Positions 9,528 through 21,279 of a stretch of DNA of 64,000 bases are shown one piece after another. Source of the stretch: Sepioteuthis lessoniana. Lineage: Eukaryota; Mollusca; Cephalopoda; Myopsida; Loliginidae. The translations under genes were made by a program, and so were the position numbers. Location of the stretch: the NCBI GenBank assembly GCA_963585895.1, contig OY757947.1, forward strand, positions 34,581,883 through 34,645,882, read 5' to 3'. The notes under the pieces are model-generated. The model worked only from the letters and a program-made list of their open reading frames with translations, was not told the DNA's origin and did no database searches. Each line of letters begins with the position of its first letter. Within the stretch, counting starts at the first letter, position 1.

Positions 9528-9925
9528 AAGATGCAGTCAGTGCATATTACAGCTCCAAACGACTGGGCCAGTCATATCCAGGACACTCAAGAGGAGGAGG
9601 TCTTAGCCCTCTGCAGAGATGTAGTCGGTGCATATTACAGCCCCAAACAACTGGGCTAGTCATATCCAAGACACTCGAGGGGAAGGGGTCTCAGCCCTCT
9701 GCAGAGATGCAGTCGGTGTATATTACAGCCCCAACCGATTGGGCCAGGCATATCCAGGATACTCGAAGGGGAGGTGGGGTCGTAGGTTTCTGCAGAGATA
9801 CAGTTGGTGTATATTACAGCTCCAACTGACTGGGCCAGTCACATCCAGGACAATTGAGGGAAGGGGGAGTGTCTTAACCATCTGCAGAGATGCAGTTGGT
9901 GTATTCTACAGCCACCCCACCTCCA
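9528..9925 (-). repeat. Tandem array of the HUT head edge (~88-92 bp)
   Basis: The motif GATGCAGTCGGTG recurs at 9530, 9618, 9706, 9797 and 9889, so the spacings are 88, 88, 91 and 92. Each unit holds the inverted end of a HUT head, with ACTGGGCCAG and ATATCCAGGACACTC. Two overlapping open frames of 105 and 131 codons reflect the repeat period and are not genes. Confidence 0.85.
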
Positions 9926-9944
9926 GCCAACTGATTGATTTTAA

Positions 9945-10190
9945 TGAATGGTTTGGTTTAACGTCTTTGTTTAACAGCATATTAACCTTTGTGGGTTATT
10001 TACTGCCTAAGTCATCCTTTTAGAAAAACAGTGGTGATGCTACTTAACCCATAGCTGGGAGAATAACGAGGGTTATATCTTTCCCAAGGTTATTTATTAA
10101 TCCAAAAGTGAACATAAAGAGTGCGAATGGAGTTTGAACTCACTCTCTACAATGTCACCGTCCAGCACGTGAGCTACTGCACCACAGAGA
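9945..10190 (-). repeat. SINE-2, inverted and diverged
   Basis: The order is tail (GCATATTAACCTTTGTGGG), core (ATCTTTCCCAAGG) and then the tRNA-like head with TTTGAACTCACTC and a degenerate A box. It matches the other SINE-2 copies in reverse. Confidence 0.65.
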
Positions 10191-10199
10191 CTGCATCCA

Positions 10200-10547
10200 A
10201 TTTTAAGGGCATGTCAACCCATCAAAGGTTATTTTATGCTTAGAGTTTAGGGAATCATATTCATTCACATTTACATTTTTTGAGTAATTCCTTAAGAAGT
10301 TTCTTTTTTGCACACGGTTTAATGAAACACAAATGATTTTCAAATAGATCTAGTTGACCCATAGAGTAAACCAGGCAATTAAGGAGTACTCTACACTCAC
10401 TAGGTTTCTAGGACTGGAGCCTCACCACTAGATGTAGTTTAGTATCATACCCAGGATACCCCATTATTATTTTTTTGTGGGGAAGGAGGGCCTTACTTAA
10501 CTGCAGAGGATACAGTCAGCTTATTTTAAGCCCCACACGCAGGGTAA
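10200..10547 (-). repeat. HUT with T2 tail and head, few units
   Basis: Inverted T2 tail (10,205-10,330; GGTTATTTTATGCTTAGAG), a short unit, then the inverted head (10,346-10,547) ending at CCCCACACGCAGGG. It shows that T2 occupies the same place as T. Confidence 0.7.
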
Positions 10548-10879
10548 TACAAAAGCTAGACATGCCGTCATCAATTTTTTTGGTGCTACTATCTTAAATT
10601 TTAGTATTATTTTATATTTTAAGCGTTTCTGTCCCCAGATGCATATGGCACAGTGCAAAATGCATGCGCATGTAGGTATGAGGAAGACTGCAACTTGTCT
10701 ATCTACCAATTGCTTCCCTAAATCTATGAAAATTTTGCTTTGGAATTGGAATTCAAAGTTATCCTTCACCTAAATATGGTTGACTACCAAGGCAAGAGAG
10801 TCTGGTTTGTTCTGAAATATATAAACTATAAATCACTTTTGAGGTTTCATAAACAAGAGACAACAAATTCATTCTCTTA
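10548..10879. other. No recognisable feature
   Basis: AT-rich sequence between a HUT copy and LINE-A. Open frames here are short and unlike known proteins. Confidence 0.5.
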
Positions 10880-12325
10880 CAATTAAAAACCATCCGTAGA
10901 ATCCTTGAAGGTGTACGGGCAAAAAACGTACAAGCGACATTACTAATTGTCGACTTTACCAAGGCCTTCAATTCCATTCACAGAAGAAAGATGGAACAAA
11001 TCCTACTAGCATACGGCCTACCTAAAGAAACTGTAGCAGCAATAACAATTCTCTATAGAAACACCAAAGTGAAAGTACGATCACCAGATGGAGACACAGA
11101 ATACTTCGACATTGTAGCAGGAGTACTACAAGGAGACACGCTAGCTCCATACCTCTTTATCATTTGTCTAGACTACGTACTTAGAACATCGATTGATAAA
11201 ATCAGAGAGAACAGCTTCGAGCTGACAAAGAAAAGAAGCAGAAGGTACTCCGCAAAAACAATTACCAACGCCGACTACGCCGATGACATAGCGATACTGG
11301 CAAATACACCCAACCAAGCCAAAACACTACTGCATAGTTTGGAACGAGCAGCTGCAGGCATAGGCCTCAATGTCAATGCACACAAAACGGAATATATGTG
11401 CTATAATCAAACAGGGGACATCTCCACCCTAGACGGAACCCCTCTTAAACTAGTAGACAAATTCACTTACCTACGAAGCAGCGGGTGTCCTTGTGGTGTA
11501 GTGGTTAAAGCGATGAACTGCGGAATCGTAGTACGCGAGTTCGTACTCCAGTCGCGCTATTACGTTCACTTTCGGGCAAATACCCTTGGGAAAGGTATGA
11601 ACCCCCTTATTCTCCCTCCAGCTATGGATAAATAGTAGGACGGACTAGGTTCTTCAGCCTTGGTGAGGCAACTAGTCTAGGAGAAGGAAAACTCTGAATT
11701 CAAACCTGTTAAACTCCGCTTAAAAATTGACCTTGTGTCATATCCTGCCCGAGCGGTGGGGTTGGGTAAATAGTACCTACGAAGCAGCGTCTCATCAACC
11801 GAAAAGGACATCGACACAAGGTTAACGAAGGCATGGACAGCTATCAATAGGCTATCGATTATATGGAGATCAGACCTAACTGATAAAATGAAATACAGTT
11901 TCTTCCAGGCAGCAGTCGCATCGATACTGCTATATGGATGCACTACATGGACTCTAACAAAACGGCTGGAGAAGAAGCTAGACGGCAATTACACAAGAAT
12001 GCTGCGAGCAATCTTGAACAAGTTCTGGCGGCAACACCCCACAAGACACCAACTGTACACCCACCTGCCTTCTATCACAAAAACTATCCAAGTTAGACGA
12101 ACCAGACATGCAGGACACTGCTGGAGAAGAAGGGACGAACTCATAAGAGATGTACTCTTATGGAACCCCACATATGGCCAAACAAAAAGATACATTCAGC
12201 AACTATGTGAGGATACATGATGTAGTCTGGAAGACCTGCCGGAGGCGATGAACGATAGGGAAAAGTGGCGAGAGAGGGTCAGGGATATCCGTGCTACCAG
12301 CACGACATGATGATGATGACAATTA
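10880..12325 (+). pseudogene. LINE-A reverse transcriptase remnant, interrupted by SINE-3
   Basis: A 5'-truncated non-LTR retrotransposon that would copy its RNA at a nicked target. In frame from about 10,885 the peptide shows IVDFTKAFNS (RT domain), VLQGDTLAPYLF, and the catalytic box ADYADDIAIL with YADD encoded at 11,276-11,287. It runs to LVDKFTYLRS at 11,483. After the SINE the same ORF resumes (11,774 on: SSTEKDIDTR, GCTTWTLTKRLEKKLD, RRTRHAGHCW). A TGA lies in the C-terminal part near 12,219 and a small deletion removes the usual GRP motif. The 3' terminus is a GATGATGATG tract. The endonuclease domain is absent. Other copies lie at 5.8, 7.5, 9.4, 19.7 and 34.0 kb. The LINE class is clear; the exact clade (RTE-like?) is not. 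Confidence 0.88.
11484..11773 (+). repeat. SINE-3, complete, inside LINE-A, 16-bp TSD
   Basis: A 290-bp SINE with head GTGGTGTAGTGGTTAAAGCG, B-box-like GAGTTCGTACTCC, core ATACCCTTGGGAAAGGTATG, and tail TGTCATATCCTGCCCGAGCG. The target duplication TACCTACGAAGCAGCG is perfect at 11,468-11,483 and 11,774-11,789. The insertion splits the LINE-A RT reading frame. Confidence 0.95.
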
Positions 12326-12567
12326 AAAAAATAACAAACATAAAACAAAATTACTGCATTAACTGAGAAACATAAAAATTACTGGTCCAAAGGCTTGTTT
12401 GTGTTTGAAAAAGTTACATATTACCCTGTAGCATCAATGTTCATAGTTTAGTAAAATGTCAGAGTTTTGAAAGCCAATATTCAAGGATCTCCCAACTTAG
12501 AGAATTGATGCAACTCCAACATTCCAATCCCAATATATTTTTGATTTTGGTTAGGCTACAGTCATTT

Positions 12568-12985
12568 GGTTTAATGGCATATCAACCATTGATGTTTATT
12601 CAAAGTCAAATCCTGTTTTAACATATTGGTTTGGTGTTGGCTTTTATAGCATATCAACTTTAGTTAGTTATTTAATGCCAAATCCTCTTTATACATATAT
12701 ATTAAATATATATGGTTTGGTTTGGTTTGATGGCATATCAACCATTGTAGGTTATTTAATACCAAATCCTCTTTATACATATATATTAAATATATAGGAT
12801 TTGGTTTGGTTTGGTTTTATGGCATATCAACCATTGTAGGCTATTTAATGCCGAATCCTCTTTATACATATATATTAAATATATAGGATTTGGTTTGGTT
12901 GGGTATTATGGCATATCAATCATTGTAGGTCATTTAATGCTAAATCCTCTTTATACATATATATTAAATATATGATTTGTAAATA
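12568..12985 (-). repeat. Tandem array of HUT tail T, five copies
   Basis: Inverted T tails (GGCATATCAACCATTGTAGG, then CTCTTTATACATATATATT) repeat about every 84-88 bp. The array leads into the units of the HUT copy to the right. 12,326-12,567 to the left has nothing recognised. Confidence 0.85.
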
Positions 12986-13905
12986 CATTTGAGATAACAT
13001 TTTTAAATGAGCCTAAGCTCATTTGTTTGCTGTTTTTTTTTTGGACAGTTAAATGGCTTCAACATGAATAATTCTATTTACTATTAATCATTTGTTTGCT
13101 CACATTTAAATGGATATATTTGATTTGTAAATGAATAGTTTCTATGTAATTTCATTTTTAAATCATAACAAATTTTTTTGCCCACTTGTATTGCTATTAT
13201 TTCAACACAGTTAAATGGTTTCAATTATTGCTATCTAACACTTATAATTCTATTCAATGTTAATCATTTGTTTGCACACAGTGAAGTGGTTACAAGTATT
13301 GCAATGTTAATAAGTTGGCCGACTATAGTCGAAGACAACCCATAGGCTCCTTTTCAATAACTACTACATCGAGATGTGGGGAAGAGTGCTACTCCTTTCC
13401 CTAGATTACTTCACTTACTCTTTATCCATGCCTTAAAATGCAGATTGTTAAGCTAGGAGGCATCAAGTACCATTTTTTGAGTCTTTGGTATGACTAAACC
13501 TGGGTTTGAACCCAAGTCTCCTGGACCATTGGCAAACACTCTAACCATTATGCCAATTGCTATCCATCATTACAATTCAATTAAAACAGTCATTTGTTTA
13601 CACACAGTTAAATGATCAAACAGTTCTATTCCTAATTGAATTTAGCATGTCATTTGTTTGCACTCAATTTAAATGTCAAACAGTTCTATTTGACCCATAG
13701 ATAGAACCATTTCAGGTGCTACCACTGTGGGTCAGAATGGACAAGGGAGCAATGGCAATGAAAGAGTACTCTACATTCCCCAAAGCTCCAAGACTGGAAC
13801 CTCATTATCAGATTGTTGTCATATAAAGGACACTCATTGGGAGAGTCTTACTCCTCACCAGAGATGCAGTTAGTGTATTCTACAGCTCCAGCAGACTGGA
13901 CTCTT
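12986..13905 (-). repeat. HUT composite repeat, split by SINE-1
   Basis: Units at 12,986-13,312 and 13,567-13,680 flank an inverted SINE-1. The inverted head follows (13,681-13,905), from TCTATTTGACCCATAGATAG to CAGCTCCAGCAGACTGG. Confidence 0.8.
13313..13566 (-). repeat. SINE-1 inside a HUT copy
   Basis: Inverted SINE-1 with AAGTTGGCCGACTATAGTCG at its tail end and TGAACCCAAGTCTCCTGG at the B box. No clear target duplication is seen, so the copy is older or the ends are eroded. Confidence 0.85.
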
Positions 13906-14930
13906 GTTTTTACATATATAATGACTGAATGAATAGTTTGTAGGTACCATTATTCCTGAATGAGCCAGAGCTCACACATTTGCACACACAGTCAAATGAT
14001 TTCAAGTATTCCTATTAGACAGTAATAATTTTACTAAACATTGTTCCAGCATTTGCACATTTAAATGGTTTCAGGCATTGCTATTTAATTCAAATCATTT
14101 GTTTGCCCAGTTGGCTGGGGCTGTAGAATACACTGACTGCACCTCTGCAGAGGGGTATGACCCTCCCCCCAATGAGTGTCCTGGATATGACACTAGACAA
14201 TCTGATGGTAAGCTTCCAGTGATGCTTGGGCTTTGGGTAATGCGAAACAATCCTTCATTGCCATTGCTCCCAAGTTAACTCTGGCCTAGCGAGGTAGCAC
14301 CTAATAGGGCTCTATCTATGGGTTAAATAGAACTAATGGCACACTTATGCTAAACTGTGTGTTTGACTAAACTGAATAGCTTGAAATAGAAATGTTTTTG
14401 ACAATTAAACCGTACTTATATTTAAACTGCGTGCTTATGCTAAACTGAATTGTTTGAAATGTAATTGTTTTTGACATTGAAAATGTACTGATTTGTTTGA
14501 TATAAAACCGTTTTGACATTTAACTGTGTGCAAACAAAATCTGTACTTATACTAAACTGAATCATATGAATTAGAACTGTTTGACTAAAAAATAAATTGT
14601 GTACTTACATTTAAACTGCGTGCTTAAGCTAAACTGAATTATTTGAATTGGAACTGTTTTTTGACATTGAAACTGTACTTAAACAAAACTGAATTGTTTA
14701 ATATGGAACTGTTTTGACATTTAACAGTGTGTAAACAAAATCTGTACTTATACTTGGCTGAATTAGAACTGCTTGACTGAATAGCTTAAAATAAAAATGT
14801 TTTTCACAATTAACCTGTACATTTACATTTACACCGAGTACTTATACAAAATCAAACTATTTTCATAAAAATGGATTTGGTGTTAAATAACCTACAAAGG
14901 TTGATATGCCATAAAACCCAATCAACCTAT
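13906..14930 (+). repeat. HUT composite repeat, full length, with inverted units on its left
   Basis: Inverted units (13,906-14,100) precede a plus-strand head (14,101-14,336), about ten units with TAAACTGAATTGTTTG (to 14,865) and tail T (14,866-14,930). The layout repeats that of 2,012-3,000 and suggests a recurrent inverted arrangement. Confidence 0.8.
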
Positions 14931-15090
14931 CATTTGTCAGCACACAGTTAAATGGTTTCAAGTATAGTAAATGAGTAAATAATTTTATTAGGCCGATACA
15001 TGGAACCCTAATAGGTACAACCAGTCTGGGTCGAAGTGGACCTGAAATAACAATGAAGACGTACTCCACATTCCCCAAAGCCGAAGTTAA
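14931..15090 (-). repeat. HUT fragment, inverted
   Basis: One or two inverted units and the first 100 bp of an inverted head (GGTCGAAGTGGACCTG). It ends abruptly at AAAGCCGAAG. Confidence 0.65.
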
Positions 15091-15092
15091 GG

Positions 15093-15152
15093 TTAGTAAA
15101 TAAGTTTAGAGTAAGTTTTTGGTTAGTAAATAAGTTTAGAGTAAGTTTTTGG
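15093..15152. repeat. 30-bp direct duplication
   Basis: TTAGTAAATAAGTTTAGAG followed by TAAGTTTTTG occurs twice in direct succession at the boundary between the repeat cluster and the low-repeat region. Confidence 0.9.
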
Positions 15153-15165
15153 TGTGTGGGTTAGG

Positions 15166-16599
15166 TTTTATTCATTTATCTATTGATCAATAATCTATTG
15201 ATTTACGTTTTTACGATTTCTGATGTGACTGTAACTGACAAATACACTGGTACTAATTTTACCACATATGTCACCGAACAAGACATTCAGCGAGAAGGAA
15301 AATTCAAGTCCTTTTTTAAACAAAAAAAACCACTCGTTTGATCAGCAAAAACACGACATATAAATCATTCTATTATATTATATCCTCCAACGCTTAAAAA
15401 AAATCCGAACTTTGAAATTTAAATTTAATCATCCGGAATTTTCGAATCAGTCGAACACAGTTCGATTTAAATTGGAACTTTAATAATATAGAAACAAATT
15501 AACAAAGTTTATATAATATTTTTGTCGGTATAAATTTTTGAAGTATATCTTTATGTATGAAAGTTGTCAAAAGCTAGCAACTGTTAGGATCGAACCCCAA
15601 CCAACGTTATTTGAATAGTTTATCGTCTAAATATGGCTGGTTTGGTTTAAAATAAATAAGTAATCTAATGGCTTGTTTGTTATTAAGGCCTTTGGCCTGA
15701 TAACAAATATCAATGAAATGTTTTTTAAGGTGGGGTGAGATTATTATTTTTAACAAGAAGTTAGGTATATCTTAGACATTTTTTAATCTTATTTTAATAA
15801 GAGATTTATTGAGTAAAAAGAAATTATCGTTGTCATTACTTAAATGAATATACAATGAAATCAAAAATGTGTTTTTATATCTGAGAAGAAATGCATTGGC
15901 AAATAATTTTTTAACAAAAATTAACGATATAGTTTTTTGTTTTTGTTTTGTTTTTTTTATTTTAATTCATTTAAAATGAGTGAAATAATTTGAATTATAA
16001 GTTAAAGTATACAACTGCTTGATGACAAAACAAACATTTTAAGAGAATTTTAAAAAGGAAAAAAACTTCTTTTTTTTTCTGTCATTTTTAATTTATCTGA
16101 TATAACCATTAAGGTTTAAGACTTGGTGAATAAATACAATTTATTATTTGTTTCTATGTTATTAAAAAGGCATTTTTGAAAGTGGTCCCCCACTTTTTGG
16201 CCATTTTAAAACAGACACAATATATTTTTCTGGGAGATGTAAAAACGGTAGCAGACTTTGAATAATCAGTATTTGTTGGTAATAATCAAGGGTAGAATTA
16301 ACATACAGAACAAGATCAGAGTTTAAATAAATCAAGACTTTAAAAAACAAAAATAATTCCATCTGAAAATAAAGAAAAAATAAGCGAAAAAAAAACAAAA
16401 TTTGTAGTAAAGTCCGTGTTTCTTCTTTCGTCTTCATCATCGTCGCCCAACACACTCGATAGTAAACAGAAGGAGGAAAAAAACAATTGTATATTGTGCA
16501 GTAAAGCAATCAGGCTATCAGATTGAAAGGTGATGACAAACAGGGTTCATACATAAACCAGGTGGGTGAATAAATCAAGTATAATATTTGTAAAAATCC
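15166..16599. other. Low-repeat AT-rich region
   Basis: None of the window's repeat families was recognised. A minus-strand 115-codon frame at 16,162-16,509 is Phe/Leu-rich with no motif and is probably chance. Confidence 0.5.
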
Positions 16600-16885
16600 G
16601 TGGAAAAAAACTTACATATTTTGGGGTAGACGAGAGACAAAAGGAACGAAGACACTCGAGTCGACATTAGAGGGTTTGTAACAAGCGATTTCATTGGTTG
16701 ATCGTTGGTAAACAAGGACGATTCTGATTAGTTGATAATCAGTGACCGGGGAATTCTGGGAATGATTTAATATGGAGGTTAGTTGAACTGTTGGGGCTCG
16801 AGTGGCAATAACAGAAATTGTGGCTGTGTTTGGGTTGATTACGACACAGTTCTTGTAAAAGGATAATTCTGAAAGAAAGGTAAGA
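16600..16885 (+). promoter_or_regulatory. Candidate CpG-richer promoter or non-coding first exon
   Basis: About ten CpG dinucleotides fall within roughly 240 bp in otherwise CpG-poor DNA. An ATTGG (inverted CCAAT) lies near 16,693. The patch ends with a good splice-donor match, AAAG then GTAAGATA, near 16,880. It is free of the window's repeats. It could be the 5' end of the gene at 56.7 kb or of another gene. There is no direct evidence of transcription. Confidence 0.25.
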
Positions 16886-19292
16886 TATTTGGCTTTGATT
16901 ATATTGCCCTCCTGATATTTGTTGGTGAGAATTTAAATCTGTCACACTTTACATTTGTGGGGTACCGGAAGCAACTGAGGGAGACAGACAGTGGTATATT
17001 ATTCCAAAGAAGAAATCTTGATATTTTTTTGAGATGCGGGGGGACCTTCTTAAATGGGAAAGAAATAAATAATATTATTTATCTATTTACCTTCTGAGAT
17101 ACTTCAGATCATCCAAGAAAACATTCTTAATTAGAATAGATGATTTGTCGGTTAAAATTCCTTGTTTGAAACAATGTTAACACTTTTTTTTGCCTTCATA
17201 GATATAGAATTACAATATACAAATGATGTTGATTGTTGAGTTTTTGAAAAAGGTAGACGAGGAAGATAAGAGGATCTTTTTAAGTGAAAGAAAATAAATA
17301 TATAACGGCTAGACATACATTAAAATGATTTAAATAGATTAAGAAAGATTTATTTATTATTGTAAATGAATGGTTGGTTTATTCGCTTTCTTTATTTACT
17401 GGTATTATGTACAAAAATATAATCAAAAGCTTGAAATGTCGATGTAAGTACGAAGTGTTAAAATTGAAATAAATAAAAAATACGATGTATATTAAATTGT
17501 TGAGTGTTTATGAATTTCCTTAGAAGATTAAATTTGTCTGATTTTAATTCTTTTTTCTTTGTTATAAGATCTCTTCTGGCTCATGTCAACGCAAATAATT
17601 AGCAATTATCTTAGTTGACCAAAAAAAAAGCTGAAGAATAATTATTATTATTAATACGTCGGTGTTGGTTTGAAATTTGCGACAAAAAAACAAACAAAAT
17701 ATAGTGAATCATTTTATATTTATCCCATATTTATATTGTCTTTTAATGTTAATTTATTTTAAATTGAAATAAAGACAAACTTTATTTATCATTCATTTCT
17801 ATAACCCTTGCATGATTTATTGTTCATGATAATTATTATTATTATTATTATTATTTTATGATTCTTTCATTTATCAAGTTAGACACAGTTTTTTTAAAAG
17901 TTTATGAAGGTGGGAGTTTTATTCATTTGGTTGATTATATTAAGAAAATACTTTAAATTATTTCTTTTTAGATCGTTATCTAATTATGCAAATAATTAAA
18001 ATACTTGTATTTTCTCATCTCATTTCTCATCATCATCTTTAGAAAAATTTAATTATCAATTCCCTTAAAAATCACAAGTGAAGATAAATTACTTATTTAT
18101 TTATAATTTTGTGTAAAAGATTATTTTAATTACATATAAAAATAAATCTGTCTTTGTTTTGTTTTTCTGTCACTTAAAGTTTTGAGACAGTTTTCAATAT
18201 AGGATTTTAAAATTTGTCTTAATTTATGACAACTGTTGTTCTAGAATGTTTTAAATTGATATTTCTTAAATAAAATTTTTAACCACTAAAAATTAAATAT
18301 TTTCTATTTTAATACTTTTTTTAATAAACTTGGAAAATACCTTCAAGAATATTTTTCGAATAAATATTTGATTAAATGGATCTCTTTCTTTTTTCTTTTT
18401 TTTTTTTTTTTTTTTTTTTTTTGAAATTAAAAAACGATTTCAATAAATCTTAATTTTTTTTTTTAATTTTTTTAAAATGTAAATCGAAAAAAAATCTAAA
18501 TTGAAAAATTAAACTTTTTTTTTTTTTTTAAATTTTATTTCGAGTAAATATTTGGAGTTTTTTTTTTTTTTTTTTTCTTTAACAAATAATGAAGTAATCT
18601 TATGTCATTTTATTTTAAAGTGTTTTATCTCATTTTAATTACTTAGATTTTTATCTTTCCATATTGGCTGCTTTTTTTTTTTTTTTTCCATATAATCAAC
18701 CACCCTCACAAAATTTGATATTTGTTTATTCTGTTGTCATTTGCTTTGAAATAGAATTTTATAATTAATTCAACTGTTAAGAACTAATAAACCATTATGA
18801 TTTACCGTTTTAATATCATCTTATAAAATAATCGATATATTACCTGTCATGATTTGTCACTTCTTCAAAATGACTTCATAAATTAACTTTTTCTCTCAAT
18901 ATTTTATCAGCTCCCTGTCAAAAAATACACAAATAATGAAGCAGTTAAAATTATTTAAATCTATTATTTAAAGTTTATTAGAGAGAAAGAAGCTTTGATT
19001 AGCTCTTTGCTATTGGAGTCGTCTCTAAAAGCTATTTTGTATTTTGATTATTTTAAAGAACTTCTTCCTTTTTTTTTTTTTTTTTTTTTTTCAAAAATGT
19101 TTTTTGTTTGCTTTTTGGTGGGGGGGTTGTGTTTTTGTTTTTGTTTTTTCATCTTAATTTTCATTACTATCTTTTAGAATCATTTAAGCTTTTTTTCTCC
19201 TTTTTTTTAGTACTATTTAAAATTTTTGTTTTAATATTTTTTATTTGAAATCTACTTTTCAAATGTATCAAAATAATTGGTTCTCATCTCTA

Positions 19293-19324
<32 letters not shown>

Positions 19325-19487
19325 TTATTTTTTTCTCTCATAATTAAAAAATACTGTCACGATATTACTGAACAATTAACACCTTTTATTCCAATAAAAG
19401 TGTTTCTTCGGCCACGTGACACTTAGTTGTAACCCGTACTGAAGACTGGAAGAGAAATATCAAATGTAAAACATATATTTCATTTTT

Positions 19488-19525
<38 letters not shown>

Positions 19526-19744
19526 TTTATTATTTCTTAAATCTCAAACCTATTTGATAAATTTGGTAGATAAAGAAAGTATTGTTTTTCATATATAATA
19601 TTTAATGTAAACTCTTCTTCAATCCTTTTGTATCTGTGATCAAAAAGAAAACTCCGAAGATTTCCTATTTTTATCGACTATCACCTGACACTTGAAAAAC
19701 GTCTGGCAAGAAAAGAAAAAAAGTGATTTGCTTAAATACGGACT
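16886..19744. other. Low-repeat AT-rich region with many poly-T tracts
   Basis: Contains (ATT)n at 17,837-17,860, T tracts near 18,400, 18,515, 18,560, 18,675, 19,070 and 19,490-19,523, and an A tract at 19,292-19,314. No gene, SINE or HUT copy is recognisable. It is the longest repeat-poor interval of the window apart from the gene exon. Confidence 0.6.
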
Positions 19745-20160
19745 GTTGATCATTACCATCTACCATCAAGGCGTGCCGACAACACGGATTCTTTTGACTC
19801 TCTCTCTCACTCTCTCTCTCCGTCCCGAGCGGCTATCGCTCTTGGTAAGGTTTTTAGACGGCATCAAGTGTCAGCACAGAGCTGATGAATGTAAATTTTT
19901 GCTGGTCAGCCAATATTGGTGTGTCTATGTGTAGTAGTCCATAGGAAAATGTCGCTTATAAGTTCCTCTTTATTTCACCAGCAGTGCCCAGTAGGTCATG
20001 TTCGTATTACTTAGATGGTTTGCAAAATGTGAAGTAAGTGGCTGTATGTTGTTTTGTGGGATTCTGCTTCTAGGATTTGTTCAAAAACAGCATGCAACAT
20101 CCTTGTGTAGTTCCCATCTAGCTTTTTCTTTGCAAGGCGGTTTTAAAAATAGCTTATTTC
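19745..20160 (-). mobile_element. LINE-A, old diverged 3' end
   Basis: Collinear with the minus-strand LINE-A copies at 5.8 and 34.0 kb (CTTATAAGTTCCTCTTTATT against the usual CACTTATGAGTTCGTCC; CCAGCAGTGCCCAG; GGATTTGTTCAAAAAC). A (CT)n run lies at 19,799-19,821. It is highly diverged and frames are lost. Confidence 0.6.
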
Positions 20161-20491
20161 CATCAGCATTTCCCCTTTGGGGCACCTCAGGCGCTACCCC
20201 TTTTAATTGAACATGACAAGTGCTGCATGTGGGGAAGGTCCCTGAAACTAAGTTGTTAATTCTCTCCTACCCAACGCAAATCCCAGCTAAGTTTGATGGA
20301 TATTCATACCCAATACTCATTGAGGTCTGTCTCTTCAGACAAACTCTTATTTCTCTTTCCTTGGTTTGTAATTCCATAACTTTCCATAATATAATGAATA
20401 AATCAGAATAAATTTTTAAGAATAGAAATTTGCTGGAATCAGTTTTGTGTCTGAATCATCATTAACCTACAACATCGATAGATGATGATCC
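20161..20491. other. No recognisable feature
   Basis: Short plus-strand frames of 60-70 codons have no motif. A decayed continuation of LINE-A is possible. Confidence 0.4.
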
Positions 20492-20790
20492 ACCCAGCCC
20501 AGGGGGCTTAGAATACACTAACTGTATCCCTTACAGAGGGGTAAGATTCCCCTATAAATAAGTGGTGTCCTGGGTATGAAACTAAAATGATGTGAGGTTC
20601 GAGTTCTGGGGAGTGTGAGGTACATCTTCATTTTCATTACTTACAGGTTCACTTTGACCGGAGTCGCCATACCTATTAGTGTTCCATCTATGGGTCAAAT
20701 AGATATGTTTAGAAATTATTCATATTCAAAAGAACTATGCAAAAAAACTCAAGAAACAACTACACAAAAAATATATGTTGAGTAGACCAA
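20492..20790 (+). repeat. HUT head with T2 tail
   Basis: The head runs from CCCAGCCCAGGGGGCTTAG to ATGGGTCAAATAGATATG (20,705). A T2-type segment, AGAAACAACTACACAAAA, follows almost immediately, so units are nearly absent. Confidence 0.7.
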
Positions 20791-20837
20791 GCATAAAGAT
20801 GAATACAATATAGAAACCAATAATCAAAAAGGTTAGA

Positions 20838-21262
20838 TTAAAAAAAGATTGGAATATGAGCTCGGGTAAAAAAATAATGCATAAGCGTAATAATTACAGT
20901 GATGTTAGAACATTAAGTTTATAAGTCCCAAAAATTCACTCTGAATTGTCCGGCAGGACACTTAGTGTAACAATTATAGGCGTTGGTTCCCCAAGCTTCT
21001 AAAGAGACAATCATCTGGAGGTTACTGGTTCAATCCTGACTGCAGGCAAGTAACAATACACTTGTACCCAGCTATGGTTAACAGAATCAGGACAAGCAAC
21101 CCTCATGGATTAAATAAAGGACTTGGTTCAAAGTAGGCTCCCAAGTTCAACAAACACCAGAAGAAGGCCGGAGGACATGTCAGCCGAAACGTTATGAATA
21201 TAACAATAAAGATGAAGACAATTGTCTGAAAACTCTGAATGATAAAAATCATCAAGCTTCGT
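20838..21262 (+). repeat. SINE-4 with its upstream segment, longest copy
   Basis: The upstream part matches 4105-4236. The tRNA-like head starts near 20,948 (GTAACAATTATAGGCGTTGG) with B box GGTTCAATCC, and the tail includes AGAAGAAGGCCGGAGGAC and AATAAAGATGAAGACAATTG. Confidence 0.75.
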
Positions 21263-21279
21263 CACTAACAAAAAATATA

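Noticed and set aside
9512..10023. Two overlapping 105- and 131-codon frames
   Set aside because: They follow the ~90-bp tandem of the HUT head and run into an inverted SINE-2.
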